Source: Syngnathus acus
Taxonomy: Eukaryota > Chordata > Actinopteri > Syngnathiformes > Syngnathidae
Direction: 5' to 3'
NCBI RefSeq assembly: GCF_901709675.1
Contig: NC_051087.1
Span: forward strand, 9,760,884-9,824,883
DNA: 64,000 nt
The position numbers and the translations under genes are program-made. Each line of letters opens with the position of its first letter. Within the stretch, counting starts at the first letter, position 1. Below are positions 49,611 to 59,629 of this stretch, piece after piece. Below the pieces are notes generated by a model. It was not told the DNA's origin. It did not search any database and saw nothing but the letters and a program-made list of their open reading frames with translations.

Positions 49611-52194
49611 AGAAACGTGTTTGTCACTGCACTATTAATTATGAGAATTGAATACACGGTACTTCATCAAAAGGATAATTTTTTTACCAAATAGCTTGTT
49701 GTGGATAGTACAACTATGTTGTTGTTGTTTTTTAAAAGTTGACTTAGTATCATTTAACTACCTATTAGCCACACATAGGGCACATTAAAATAATGTACAG
49801 CCAACAAGGAAAATTGAATTAATAAAAGGAAGCATTTTGTTAGAAATGGCCACTTAGACAGCCTAGTGTTTCATTATTCTGGTACATTTTCATGATGGCT
49901 GAATGAGTTGGATGAAGACACCAAAGAAACTTAGACTCAGCCAAACTTTGGAGGAGGAAAACAAAAGGCTTTTGTGTAGACAGAAGTTCTGTTTTCACAC
50001 ATTCACTCATCCAATTATAAATCTAACAACACAGTGTTGCAATTGTAATTGACAGATGGCAGCGCCCATGTTTGCTGTGACTGGTTTGTCTCACAGGGTC
50101 CATCATCATGATCATCATGATCATCATCATCATGGTCACATCTTAAATGTTAGGCAAGCACCCTTTCTGTCCATTTTTAAAACTGGTTTAAAGGCCTATT
50201 TGTATTTGTTGGCTTTCGAATGACTTGCGACTGTTACTCTTCTGCTACTGTATATTCGTTTGTGTGTCAATTTACAGTTTTCACTGTCTTTGTGGTTGTG
50301 CCATTGTTGTAGGAAGCGCTTTGTTAGGTTTGCAGCTTTTGTAAAATACGCTCTATAAATGAAGTCTTCGTCATCATGTTAGTGGGCATGTGTTTCATGT
50401 ATTTTTAAGGATACTGCAAGGTTTGAGAATGTTTATGGGTGAAATGCTAATGAAGTCTTTGGGGAGTATTACTTGTTGTATATTAATGGTTAAAATGACT
50501 GTATTATTATCAGCAATTAAAATGAAAGTAGGTCAGAAATTATTTGCAGAAATTTGCTATTTGGGGTCAGGTGCCATCCTTATATCACCAAACTGTACCT
50601 CTGGTTTCAAAGAGATGACAGTTACGGCCCCTGTCATTTATAGACATCATTGGCTAGGCAATAAGACCTCAACCTTTGCACATTGAGGGTGGATGATAAC
50701 CACTGCAGTCATGCACAGATCGAGCTACTGAAAATAGGCCGTGTGTGCAAGTGTGTGCGCAAGTGTGTGAGGGAGACTGTGGAAGCCTCGAAGTGAAAGA
50801 TGGGCGGAGCTACAAGAAACATTGCGTGACAAGACTGAAGAAACCAGGGTTCTCTGGTATACAACGCGCGCGCGCACAGTAAATCGCATCGACAAATGTG
50901 TGCATGTCCAAAATAATTGTATGTATCTTCAGGATGTCTTTACCTGCCTCCTCTTCACTCTGGTCATCTCTCCGGCTTTTCATTTATTTCACTCCAAGTC
51001 TTATTTCTGATATTTCTGAGTCTTATTTCTGATGTAAAATGGAGGCAAAATAAATGCTTTAACCAACTAAATACATATTTTAATTAATTAAAAGAATATG
51101 TATGTATATATTATGTATTAAATATATATCACACACACACACACAACATTGAAATCGATACATTCTTCCTCAAATATTAGATGTGTTTTAAAGAACGCAA
51201 TCAACAAGATTACTTTCTGAATAGATTAACTTATTATAACTAGTTTTACTTCGGTCGTTGTAGGTGGCAGACGATCAAACGTATAGTTCTCGTTTAATTT
51301 ATGCCGCACCGATAATGCGATCCATCTAATTAAAACGTGCACAATCGATTTGTAGTTAAAAAATACACATGCGCGCGCACACACACACGGTGTTATATAT
51401 TAGAATAAACGATGCGTATTGTTTAAAAAAATACTATACAATATAAAATACTGGAAAAAGAAAGATGAATATGGCTGCTTTAATTTAATCGTCTCAATAT
51501 ATCCACCTACATTACAATGTTTATGACAAATTCCCTTGAACAGTGGTGATTGGTAAAATCGGAAAATTAAAAATTAATACTTGTTTACACCAACAATTAT
51601 ATGGGCAACATAGAGCGGATGGTCAAAACAAAAAACACTTTTAATAATCACGAATGAGACGCAAACGACAACATTCTGCAAAGATGCTTGGAAATAAATA
51701 AAATCACGGACCTCAACAGAACAGTGCCATTGTCCCATAATTCACTTGCACGAGTTGCGTTCATAAAAATAAGCCATTTTAATCGTGATGGTATCCTAAA
51801 TCTTTGTCCCGCTACTTCTCTCTCGCAAGTTTTGCACGTTTGGTGCGATGTAGATGATTATATTTTATTGCAAAACTGTGGAATGTGAATGTTTTTCCGC
51901 GAGGGTGCCTGCGTGTCCCCGCAATCAGCGAGTGCCAAATAGACATCCATCATCCATATCCAGCAAAACGGGCATTATTGTAATCCGTGTATTTGATAGA
52001 GATACTGCCTTTTTTTAGTATCAATTGATCAAAACGAATCTTTTTGCTGGAAAACATCCAGTAAAATTGGAAACAATTTATATCTAAAAGTATGATGGCA
52101 GGGCAAGGAAAGTGGAGAAAAGAGTAGTTTTCGGAGTGTTTGCACTGAGCTGACGAGAAGGTCGTGACAGGGGTTAACGTGCCGTGAAGGGGTT
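49611..52194. other. Non-coding stretch with simple repeats, no gene seen
   Basis: Holds an ATCATC/ATGATC run (50,101-50,134), GTGTGTGCGCAAG repeats (50,745-50,770), a CG dinucleotide run (50,865-50,875), a CA run (51,130-51,145) and a GCGCGCGCACACAC run (51,371-51,388). CTTATTTCTGAT is locally duplicated near 51,000-51,032. No gene. Confidence 0.5.
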
Positions 52195-52345
52195 AAACAA
52201 ACGGACATTCCCCTCACAAATCCTCCGCGCTCATGTGGCCTTATAAGAGGAGCAATTCTATTGAGTTTAACCTGCCACGAACTTTTCTCATTAAATCATT
52301 TATACACGTTTAGCTTAATGATTGCTGTACATCCTTCCACGAAAA
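52195..52345. promoter_or_regulatory. Candidate conserved non-coding element
   Basis: ACAAATCCTCCGCGCTCATG, TGGCCTTATAAGAGGAGC, TTTCTCATTAAATCATTT and TTTAGCTTAATGATTGC lie in 130 bases with no repeat features. CCTTATAAGAGG resembles a CArG/MEF-type or TATA-like core. It lies about 5 kb upstream of hmx1. Inferred from texture. Confidence 0.3.
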
Positions 52346-52854
52346 GCTGATTTGAGTGGTAAACATGGTCTTTATTTACATTTTGGAGGTGATAAGCCTC
52401 ATATCAATCTCAAAATGAAAGCCTGACCCCCAAGATGATAATCAATGTATCAATAAGTGTCACATTTTATCTATGACATGAGAAAAAAAAAAGATGACAA
52501 GCCTGTTTCAATTCAGATGTGTAAAGCAGAATTTTGCAGCAGTTCTAATGAGAACAATGAGCAGCATTAAGACATAAAATGGTGTTCTTCACTGCTTCTA
52601 ATAACTGTGTCTTGAGATCACAAATTTAACCATAGAAGGAAAAGAATTTTGTCCCATGGTGTTATTTTGCTTCCTGAATACATGACTGTAAATCTGAAAA
52701 CACTGGAGCGGGTGTAAAAATCCCTAAACCCTCTTAAGTCCTTTGATTTGTGAGTTGAAAATCTCCTCCAAGCATTCCTGCTTTGTGAGCCTTTCGCTGA
52801 TATGGAGTTAAAACTGTCCTGCTAAGGTCTGGCATTTGTAGGCTATAGAAGTTG
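52346..52854. other. Non-coding, nothing seen
   Basis: Spacer between two candidate elements; no gene or repeat recognised. Confidence 0.4.
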
Positions 52855-53090
52855 TTGACTTGCACTGAGGGGAAAGAGCACGGTAGAGATTATGGGCAAT
52901 TAAAGCCCACTTTATGCCGGTCCGCTGGCGTCACGGAGTCTGGCTGAGAACGCTCACCTCCGCTAATACTATCAATGAGAACAAACTCTGCGGCATCAAC
53001 TTATTATGCACAGTGAATTATTAATACCAGAGCAAGCGCATTCCGGCTCGGCTAGCTTGATAAAGGGGCACAAACAAGATTTGGTTACCT
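52855..53090. promoter_or_regulatory. Candidate conserved non-coding element with an HMX-type site
   Basis: GGGCAATTAAAGCCCACTTT contains GCAATTAA (52,896-52,903), close to the preferred HMX/NKX-5 site. Next come GGTCCGCTGGCGTCACGG, CTCCGCTAATACTATCAATG, ACTTATTATGCACAGTG and GAATTATTAATACCAGAGC. It is dense, mixed and free of repeats, 4.1 kb upstream of the hmx1 start. Autoregulation is an inference. Confidence 0.35.
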
Positions 53091-54534
53091 ACTGAAGAGT
53101 ATAAGAGTGCATGCTTTGTTAAAACAGATGGAAATGTTCATCGAACAGGTTAAATGTGAAAGGTGGACATCACTTAGATTTCATGAAAACTCAAATACTG
53201 GATGTATAGTCAGTGTGTCCATGCGTGTGATTGGTAAGAAACTGTACAAAAAGGAACGTACTGTTCTCCATTCAAACAAGAGTTGACACCATGAACATAA
53301 GGATATTTTGCTTGCGAGACCTCTGTTCAAATGTTTGAACCCCCGCAGAGCAACACTTCAAAACAAAGGCGTGGCATGCAGCAATACAATCTGCAAAACA
53401 TGGCGGACGTGCAGAAATGAAACCTCTGATGTGAAATGAGTTTGGAGTTCTAACATATTCGCCAGGAAAATTACACACACAAAACTTGCAAGTAGAACGG
53501 TCATCATGAACAACATTTGCAAATCGAGCTAACTTCAGCAAGTTCCATATTGCTGCTTGGTGCAATGAGGTTGAAGAGAAAACAATGGCTTGAAAAAATA
53601 TACATCTACAATAAAATAACAGCTAACTACGTAAACCATCAAAGTTACTGCTATGTACATAATTTGAAATTTATATGAACCTATGATTATTTTACACTCA
53701 TATAACAATTTGGAATGTTAAAGATGAGTAGTTAATGCGACTTAAGCAATCGCCAATCTTCACTTTCATGTCTGCAGTATTATGTAAAACATTGCAATCA
53801 CAGATTATTTTGCCATAATCTCTAAAAGGTGATTGGGTTATTACTTCTGCATTACTAGTAATGACTTGACATTTTGTCTAAAATCGTACTAAATTCCTAC
53901 CAAAACAGTTTTGGTGTTTTGCATGGTTTCCGGTGCATTTCACTTTGTTAGCCATCAGAGGGCCCCCAAGAAAGCACAGACAAATATGTTTCACAAGTGT
54001 CATTCATTAACCACAAGTTGGAGGCCAATGTTGAGTATTTTTACACAATTTGATGCAATGCTGCTGCTTCATGTCAAACAGGTTAGCTGAGTTCGATGCA
54101 GTTGAGTGAATTTGAGTGTTTTCGTGTAAAGAGCTGTGAAAGGCCCAAGAGGAGATTCTCCTGTCTGTGTCTCTCCGCCTCCAGTGGAATTAAGTGGGTC
54201 AAACTGTCTCCACTTTCATTGACTGTACGAGTCAAAGAGCAGCAAAGCCCACAGCCATTACAATCACACTCGATTGACTAATGGCTGGTATGAAAGTGTA
54301 ATTAGACATGTGAGTAAAGGAAAGCTGCAACCCCAAAGAGGAGCGAATGGAAACAGTCGGGGTTGCCAACTTGACTAAATGTTTGACTCTGCTTCAAAGT
54401 AAGATTTGCACAAAAATGTCCGGCAGTTTTCAATTTACTCTTGCTGTCGTGCTCAAGACGACTTTGTCGTAGCAGATGCTAATCCACTGTGTCCAACATC
54501 AAGAGCTGGTCATCAAAACAAGAGAAACACGCTC
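53091..54534. other. Non-coding stretch, no gene seen
   Basis: No supportable gene or repeat. Short frames near 53.3-53.6 kb have no recognisable domain. Confidence 0.45.
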
Positions 54535-54770
54535 AATTTGCTCCCACCGTGTCCCGGAGCAGATGCCGATGATATGATTTTGTGTGACGAAACATGGAGC
54601 GCGGATGAGAGCCGATGTCGCGAGCTGTGGCGGCACGGAGGGGTCGTGGCTGCGGAGCGAGCCGGCAGGCCATGAAAAGCAAAGGGCACGTCAAGATGGA
54701 TGAGGATCAGAGGAAGAAGAGAAAACGAGTGTAGAGAGCAAAGTGAGAGGAGCCTCTGGGTCTGTGGGGC
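54535..54770. promoter_or_regulatory. CpG-rich block upstream of hmx1
   Basis: Within about 155 bases (54,545-54,700) there are roughly 15-17 CpG dinucleotides (for example GAGCGCGGATGAGAGCCGAT, GTCGCGAGCTGTGGCGG), while the flanks are AT-rich and CpG-poor. This resembles a small unmethylated island, which could be a promoter or enhancer about 2.5 kb upstream of hmx1. The frames crossing it show no known domain. Confidence 0.35.
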
Positions 54771-55059
54771 CCCCCCTGTGCAGGCGGCGTTGGCCAGGGA
54801 GCAACATCACTCACATGGCCCAATGTACACACAGAAGACTGATCTAATGTGGGCGCTTAACAAGCACACCCAAATAAATTTCACAGATGGCAAATAAAAA
54901 TGTCCTAAATTTAAGCAGCACTCTGAAAGCTTCTCTTAATTTGTGCATTTGCCAGGAAAAAGAAGAACCTCCACCCTTTTAATTTTTTGTTGTCATTAGA
55001 TATTTCGGACCCGTTTCAAGAAATGAAGAGACAAAAAAGGGCTACACTTGGGCTCCTCA
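54771..55059. other. Non-coding, nothing seen
   Basis: Spacer between two CpG-containing blocks. Confidence 0.35.
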
Positions 55060-55215
55060 CCGAGAAGACAGGTGGAATACTCAGTTGTTCGGCGCAGGGC
55101 TCATGTTACCGATGTCTGCGCCGCGTGCTAGTTTGAAGAGCAACATTACCGCTGATCCTGTGTCAAAGGCTAAGTCTAACCTGCGGGACTGTAGGAGGAG
55201 AAGAAAAAGAGACTC
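55060..55215. promoter_or_regulatory. Candidate regulatory element with an 8-base inverted repeat
   Basis: CGGCGCAG (55,090-55,097) and its exact complement CTGCGCCG (55,116-55,123) flank an 18-base spacer. The surrounding sequence (ACATTACCGCTGATCCTGTG, CTAACCTGCGGGACTG) is CpG-containing and repeat-free. It lies about 2 kb upstream of hmx1. Function unknown. Confidence 0.28.
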
Positions 55216-56112
55216 AAGTTAAAGGTCATAGCCGCTGACTCCATTGAGGGAAATAAAAAGCTCAAATGTCTTGCCATTTGCACTAAAAGGGTAAAGACGC
55301 CCGTCAGCACTTATTTCAATCTTTCAGATGATCAAACGATGAAACACTTATCCGATGAAGTCTTAATAAAGTGATTTTCCTTGGAAACTGTATCTGGGCA
55401 TATCCAGTAGTTGAATTTATGGACAGCATTTTAAAAATGTAGCCTACTTTAGAAACATATTTATATTGAGTCTTAACTCAGCAGAAAAACCTTTAAAATA
55501 TTCAAGTTGGCAAGTATGCTAACAACCATCTGACCAAAGAACAGTTTTTTTTAATATACTTTGGTGCAATCTTTTTTTTTTTTTACTTGTTGGGAAGTAT
55601 TTCCTCAATAGAGGGACTGGGGGTAGAATGCTGTCACTAAATTGTTTTGGGGATGTTGATTTGGAGTCAAACTAACTGTGGCCCAAAATATGTCAACAGG
55701 AAGTTGTTGCCAGACTCCTTGGCCCCAATTTAATAGAAAAATCAATACAGAAACTTCATCATATTTATGACTCTGACACTTATGATGTGTACTGTACAAG
55801 AGTTAGAACAAAATATTGTAATGCTCAGTATTGACTGACATTGTGAGAGTAGTATTAGTTGAACAGTTATACGATTGGTATTTGCAGGATGAAAAATACA
55901 CTGCATACTGCTGAAAGATATTTATATCATCTTGTGATCTTATTCAGTGAGTGGGAATATTGAATTATTAGCCACTGCTCTCGATAATAAGTGTCGATTA
56001 AAACAAATCATACTTGCGAAGACAGACTTTTTATACGGTTGTTTCACTGGATCTCATTAGATTCTGCAAGTGCAGTCGTCAAACTACACAAATTTGTATA
56101 ACGACACAGATA
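55216..56112. other. Non-coding, nothing seen
   Basis: AT-rich with a T run near 55,571; no gene or repeat recognised. Confidence 0.45.
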
Positions 56113-56275
56113 CAGGTATCAAACTCAAGGCCCCCGGGCTGGATTTGACCCTCAACGTCGTTTTATGTGGCAGGCAGAAACTTTTTAAAAACTACTAATA
56201 AAAATGTTAAGAACCAAATTGAGGGCAAATCGTGTAATGTTTTGGGCCAATTAGTGTTCCTACATATTGTTTTAT
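56113..56275 (+). repeat. hAT-like or other vertebrate MITE fragment
   Basis: CAGGTATCAAACTCAAGGCC, CCCGGGCTGGATTTGACCCT and CGTTTTATGTGGCAGGC match the common GTGTCAAACTCAAGGCCCGG / GGCCAGATCTGGCCC / ATTTTATGTGGCCCGC repeat. The downstream part is diverged. Confidence 0.55.
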
Positions 56276-56929
56276 CATCACAAGTGTCACGTGTATACAG
56301 TAGGAAGGAATAAAAAGTGTCGAAGGTGCGTAGCCCAGCTTATGCATGGGCAGCACACATCATGACTGGCTGTATATATTATTACAAAAAATGCATCCTA
56401 CAGTTGTATTTTAAGAGCCTCTTTTAAAGGAGCTAAAGCAACAACCAATGTCAAATGTTTTCATGTCATAATGTGTTATAGTTGCACTTTTCTACACTGC
56501 TCACTTTATGAAAAAAAGTCCTGCTGCACTTTCATAAAAAGAAAACAATATCGCTTATGATATTTCATTTTATACTATTGATTTTTTTCAGAATTTTGTT
56601 CCATAATTAACTAATATCGCATTCTTACATGCAGCTTTTGCAATTATTATTATTATTTGCGTTCACCATTATAATCGGGTCGGCCATTTCCTTCATGAAA
56701 AAGTTAGGTATGAGAACTTGGAATGCAAAAACTCCAACTCCGACCGTTTAAAGATCTCAACGCTGCCTTGTGTACACAATATGTTGGAGAGATGGATGCT
56801 TCGTGTGGATCTTCATTCGTGATTTGGATTCTAATTGACCCAAATATGGACTGAGCAGAGCCTGCGGGGGCTTTTACAGTAGCAACAGTCACTGCACAGT
56901 GTAACGATACAGCGACTCGCCTTTCCTCG
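56276..56929. other. Upstream flank of hmx1, no gene seen
   Basis: AT-rich until about 56,700, then composition rises toward the hmx1 promoter. ATTATTATTATT is present near 56,645. Confidence 0.4.
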
Positions 56930-57163
56930 GAAAAGCCCATTTGCTATTGTGCTCGTCCAATCACTGGATGGCCCCCAGTGCACGCCAAGCGCGCGACTGG
57001 ACCTTTCACTGTACAGTAGTGCTTGTCCGTCGCCCCGTCCCTGCAGCGACTCTCCGTCCCAGCACAGCAGAGATGCTTCACGTGCCTTTTTGGACTTTTT
57101 GGACGCTGTTTTAACGCTTAATGGACTCGGGATCGGTTTGATTTTTTGCAAAATTTGGAAAAC
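56930..57163 (+). promoter_or_regulatory. hmx1 promoter and 5' leader, CpG-rich
   Basis: A CCAAT box (56,957-56,961) is followed by CpG-rich sequence (GCCAAGCGCGCGACTGG, CTTGTCCGTCGCCCCGTCC) and no TATA box. A six-codon upstream frame ATGGACTCGGGATCGGTTTGA (57,121-57,141) precedes the main start and is out of frame with it. The transcription start probably lies between the CCAAT box and 57,100, but this is inferred. Confidence 0.5.
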
Positions 57164-58310
57164 ATGCAGAAGAAGCTGATGGACACCCACACGCCTCTAT
57201 TGTCATCACCGAGGGCGTCGTCTTTTTTCATTGAGAATCTACTGGCGTCGGGGCCACACGAGCGGGATTCTCCTTCCGAAAGCAGCCGGTATGGAGCTGC
57301 GGCGCGCTCGGACTCTGCCAGCCCGGTCTCGCGGCGCGGCGTCATAAGCGCGGAGCCGCTGGTAAACTGGTACCCAAGAGTTTTGACTACCCCGTGCAGT
57401 AAGTATCGCTCAAAACGTCGTTTAAGATAAAGAGCAAAATGAATGTAAGGATGGAGGTTGCAAAAAATCGTATTGCACTCACACACGCGCACACACACAC
57501 ACCGCTGATAAATTCTGAAACAGCAAAATAATCGCTCCTTCTTGTACACCTGTCAGAGAGCGTCCCAAAAGATGGAAATCAATACATAACTTCTATCACG
57601 TTTGCATCAGAAAAAAACAAGCCAATCAATAGCGTATTTTATAAAGGTGACATTGCACGTTGACTTGATTGCTCATGAATGCATGCATGCGCCAGGGCGA
57701 GAGGTGTGCAAATCGTTTCATTTTGGTCTCAGGTCCATCTGTTAACACGAGGTCCGAGGACCACTGCTGCTCGGTGTCGACCAGTGACAGAAGTTCTCCC
57801 GCCGTCTCAGAACCGATTACAGACGACAGCTACGAGTCGGACAGGAAATTAGGGGACGGCAACCTGATTGATATCCACGACGAAGCTCAGAGTGGCTTTG
57901 ATGCGCCCCCTGACTCGAACACCACCAGGAAGAAGAAAACCCGAACTGTGTTCAGCCGAAGCCAAGTGTTTCAACTGGAGTCCACCTTTGACATGAAACG
58001 GTACCTGAGCAGCTCGGAGAGGGCCGGCCTGGCCGCATCACTCCACCTGACAGAGACCCAAGTCAAGATCTGGTTCCAGAACCGCAGGAATAAATGGAAG
58101 AGACAGCTGGCGGCGGATCTCGAGACTGTACACATTCCCAACCCGAGCCAGAGGGTGATAAGAGTCCCCATTTTGTATCATGACGGACCTCCTGCAATGG
58201 CTTTTAATTTGAACGGACATCAGGTCTTCTCGAACTCTATCGCGTATCCCCTGTCCTCCCTGGCCCACTCCATGAGCATACTGAGGTCGCAGATGAGCGG
58301 CTTGGTGTAA
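57164..58310 (+). CDS. hmx1: Homeobox transcription factor HMX1, two exons
   Basis: Exons 57,164-57,398 and 57,733-58,310 (TAA stop) are joined by a 334-base GT-AG intron. The donor is GCA/GTAAGTAT and the acceptor TGGTCTCAG/GTCC, phase 1 on both sides, with the junction codon AGT (Ser). The protein is 270 residues. The start at 57,164 has A at -3; an in-frame ATG at 57,179 is an alternative. HMX1 hallmarks are [14 protein letters not shown] near the N-terminus (an eh1-like Groucho-binding motif), the NWYPR block before the splice site, homeodomain residues 145-204 with WFQNRR and W56, then [11 protein letters not shown] and the terminal LRSQMSGLV. It is a nuclear DNA-binding regulator, in vertebrates mainly repressive, of eye, ear, cranial sensory ganglia and facial mesenchyme development. 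hmx4 follows 1.3 kb downstream on the same strand. Confidence 0.93.
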
Positions 58311-58583
58311 AGTACAGTATCAAAGTATTATTTCGATATTTCTACGACAATAAGTGCAATAACACGCAATGTCACTGGCAGTCGCAGATAGCATTCGAAG
58401 GAATCAATATGACACAAAATGAAGTCATGTTTGTGTGTAAAGTGTGTGTTTGTCTGCTACTGCCAACATAAAATAATAAACCGAGTGCCGTGTACTCTGT
58501 TTGATAAGCAACTATTTTTGCCAAGATTTTATATTAAAAAGACATACACGTTTTCAATGTTATCATTTTTTCCACTCAATAAA
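58311..58583 (+). other. hmx1 3' UTR with poly(A) signals
   Basis: AATAAA occurs at 58,475-58,480 and at 58,578-58,583, giving 3' UTRs of about 190 or 295 bases before cleavage. Confidence 0.5.
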
Positions 58584-59404
58584 TGGATACAAATACTGAC
58601 TTGTTTTTACTCTGTGTTTTCACTGCTTAAAACGCAATTTATTAAATAGCAAGGTTTAGGAACTAACTTTCAAGTAAATATTTTATTATTATTATTATTA
58701 ATTATTATTATTATTACTACTTTACAAAGTCAGAATTATTGTTTTTCAAAAATCTTTTTTGACCGCAGGATCAGAGAAAATTTACAAAACAGGTTACAAT
58801 TGTACTGCACTGTTTTAATTAGGCTCAAATGGGTATATAAATATATTGCCGTTTCCAATAATTATGTTTATTTAAAGCTGTTGTGTATGAATGGAGTTGC
58901 AAATAAAAAAGACCTTTATTACCAAATAAATCAAGCAAATCAGCAAATAACAGTGGCATCTGAATTGGGATTAATTTTTTTCCAAGAAAATCTTACACTA
59001 CACCCAGTCTGAATAAAAAGTTTAATTATGTCCTAAGGCATGCATCTGCACAACCAAATGGGATAATATGAAAGATCAAATGTCTTTCTGGGATAATTCT
59101 GTTTTGAATATCACCATGCAGTAACACATATGACCACGTTTCTAAAATTTTGGGTGCCTTATTTAGCAAAAGTGTTAGAGAGCATCCGTTTTTCAATTTT
59201 ATATTTGGAAGAGTTGAGCAAGTCACCGATACACGATCGCACGCACAGCACATGTAAATGCATACACTTTAAAATATATATCTATTAAATGGGAAAAAAA
59301 ATCCCTCCTGAAAAGCGAACAGCAAGTTTTGATGGGGAAGATGTAGCTTGGGCAAAGCGAGGAGGGGAGCTACAGTACAACGCTCTCGTTCTTGTCGCAT
59401 CCCT
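58584..59404. other. Spacer between hmx1 and hmx4
   Basis: AT-rich with an ATT trinucleotide array (58,681-58,716) and no gene. Short frames at 58.8-59.0 kb are AT-rich and lack recognisable domains. Confidence 0.5.
58681..58716 (+). repeat. ATT microsatellite
   Basis: ATT units interrupted once by TAATT. Confidence 0.85.
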
Positions 59405-59629
59405 TTGCTGTGATTGGTCTACACCGCTTGTGGTTTGGACCAATCGGCGCGAGCCTGTAGTTCGCCCCATCCAACGTGATGTGAGCGCTGACATTACACA
59501 CTCAGACTCTCCAGCCAAGCAGCGTGTGCTCAGTGGATGCTGCTATGGTGTGTACACCATCGACACCTTAGTGCTTGCGTTTATCGAAGAAGAGAAAGAA
59601 ACAAAGGGGGAGTTTACGCATTGGAGAAT
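59405..59629 (+). promoter_or_regulatory. hmx4 promoter region with paired CCAAT boxes
   Basis: Two CCAAT boxes in opposite orientation: ATTGG at 59,413-59,417 and CCAAT at 59,440-59,444. Both are likely NF-Y sites. GC content is locally raised (CCAATCGGCGCGAGCCTG) and no TATA box is evident. A long upstream frame crosses the region and stops at 59,633, overlapping the hmx4 start as ATGA; see findings. Confidence 0.5.

Noticed and set aside
54406-54897. Frames in the CpG-rich block as possible hmx1 upstream exons
   Set aside because: No known domain; hmx1 already has a complete first exon with its usual N-terminal motif.
57118-57549. 143-codon minus-strand frame across hmx1 exon 1
   Set aside because: Antisense shadow of a GC-rich coding exon with no recognisable protein.
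57669-57732. Extension of hmx1 exon 2 upstream to an ATG-bearing frame
   Set aside because: The AG at 57,731-57,732 gives a phase-matched junction with exon 1 and restores the conserved two-exon structure, so the upstream part is intron.
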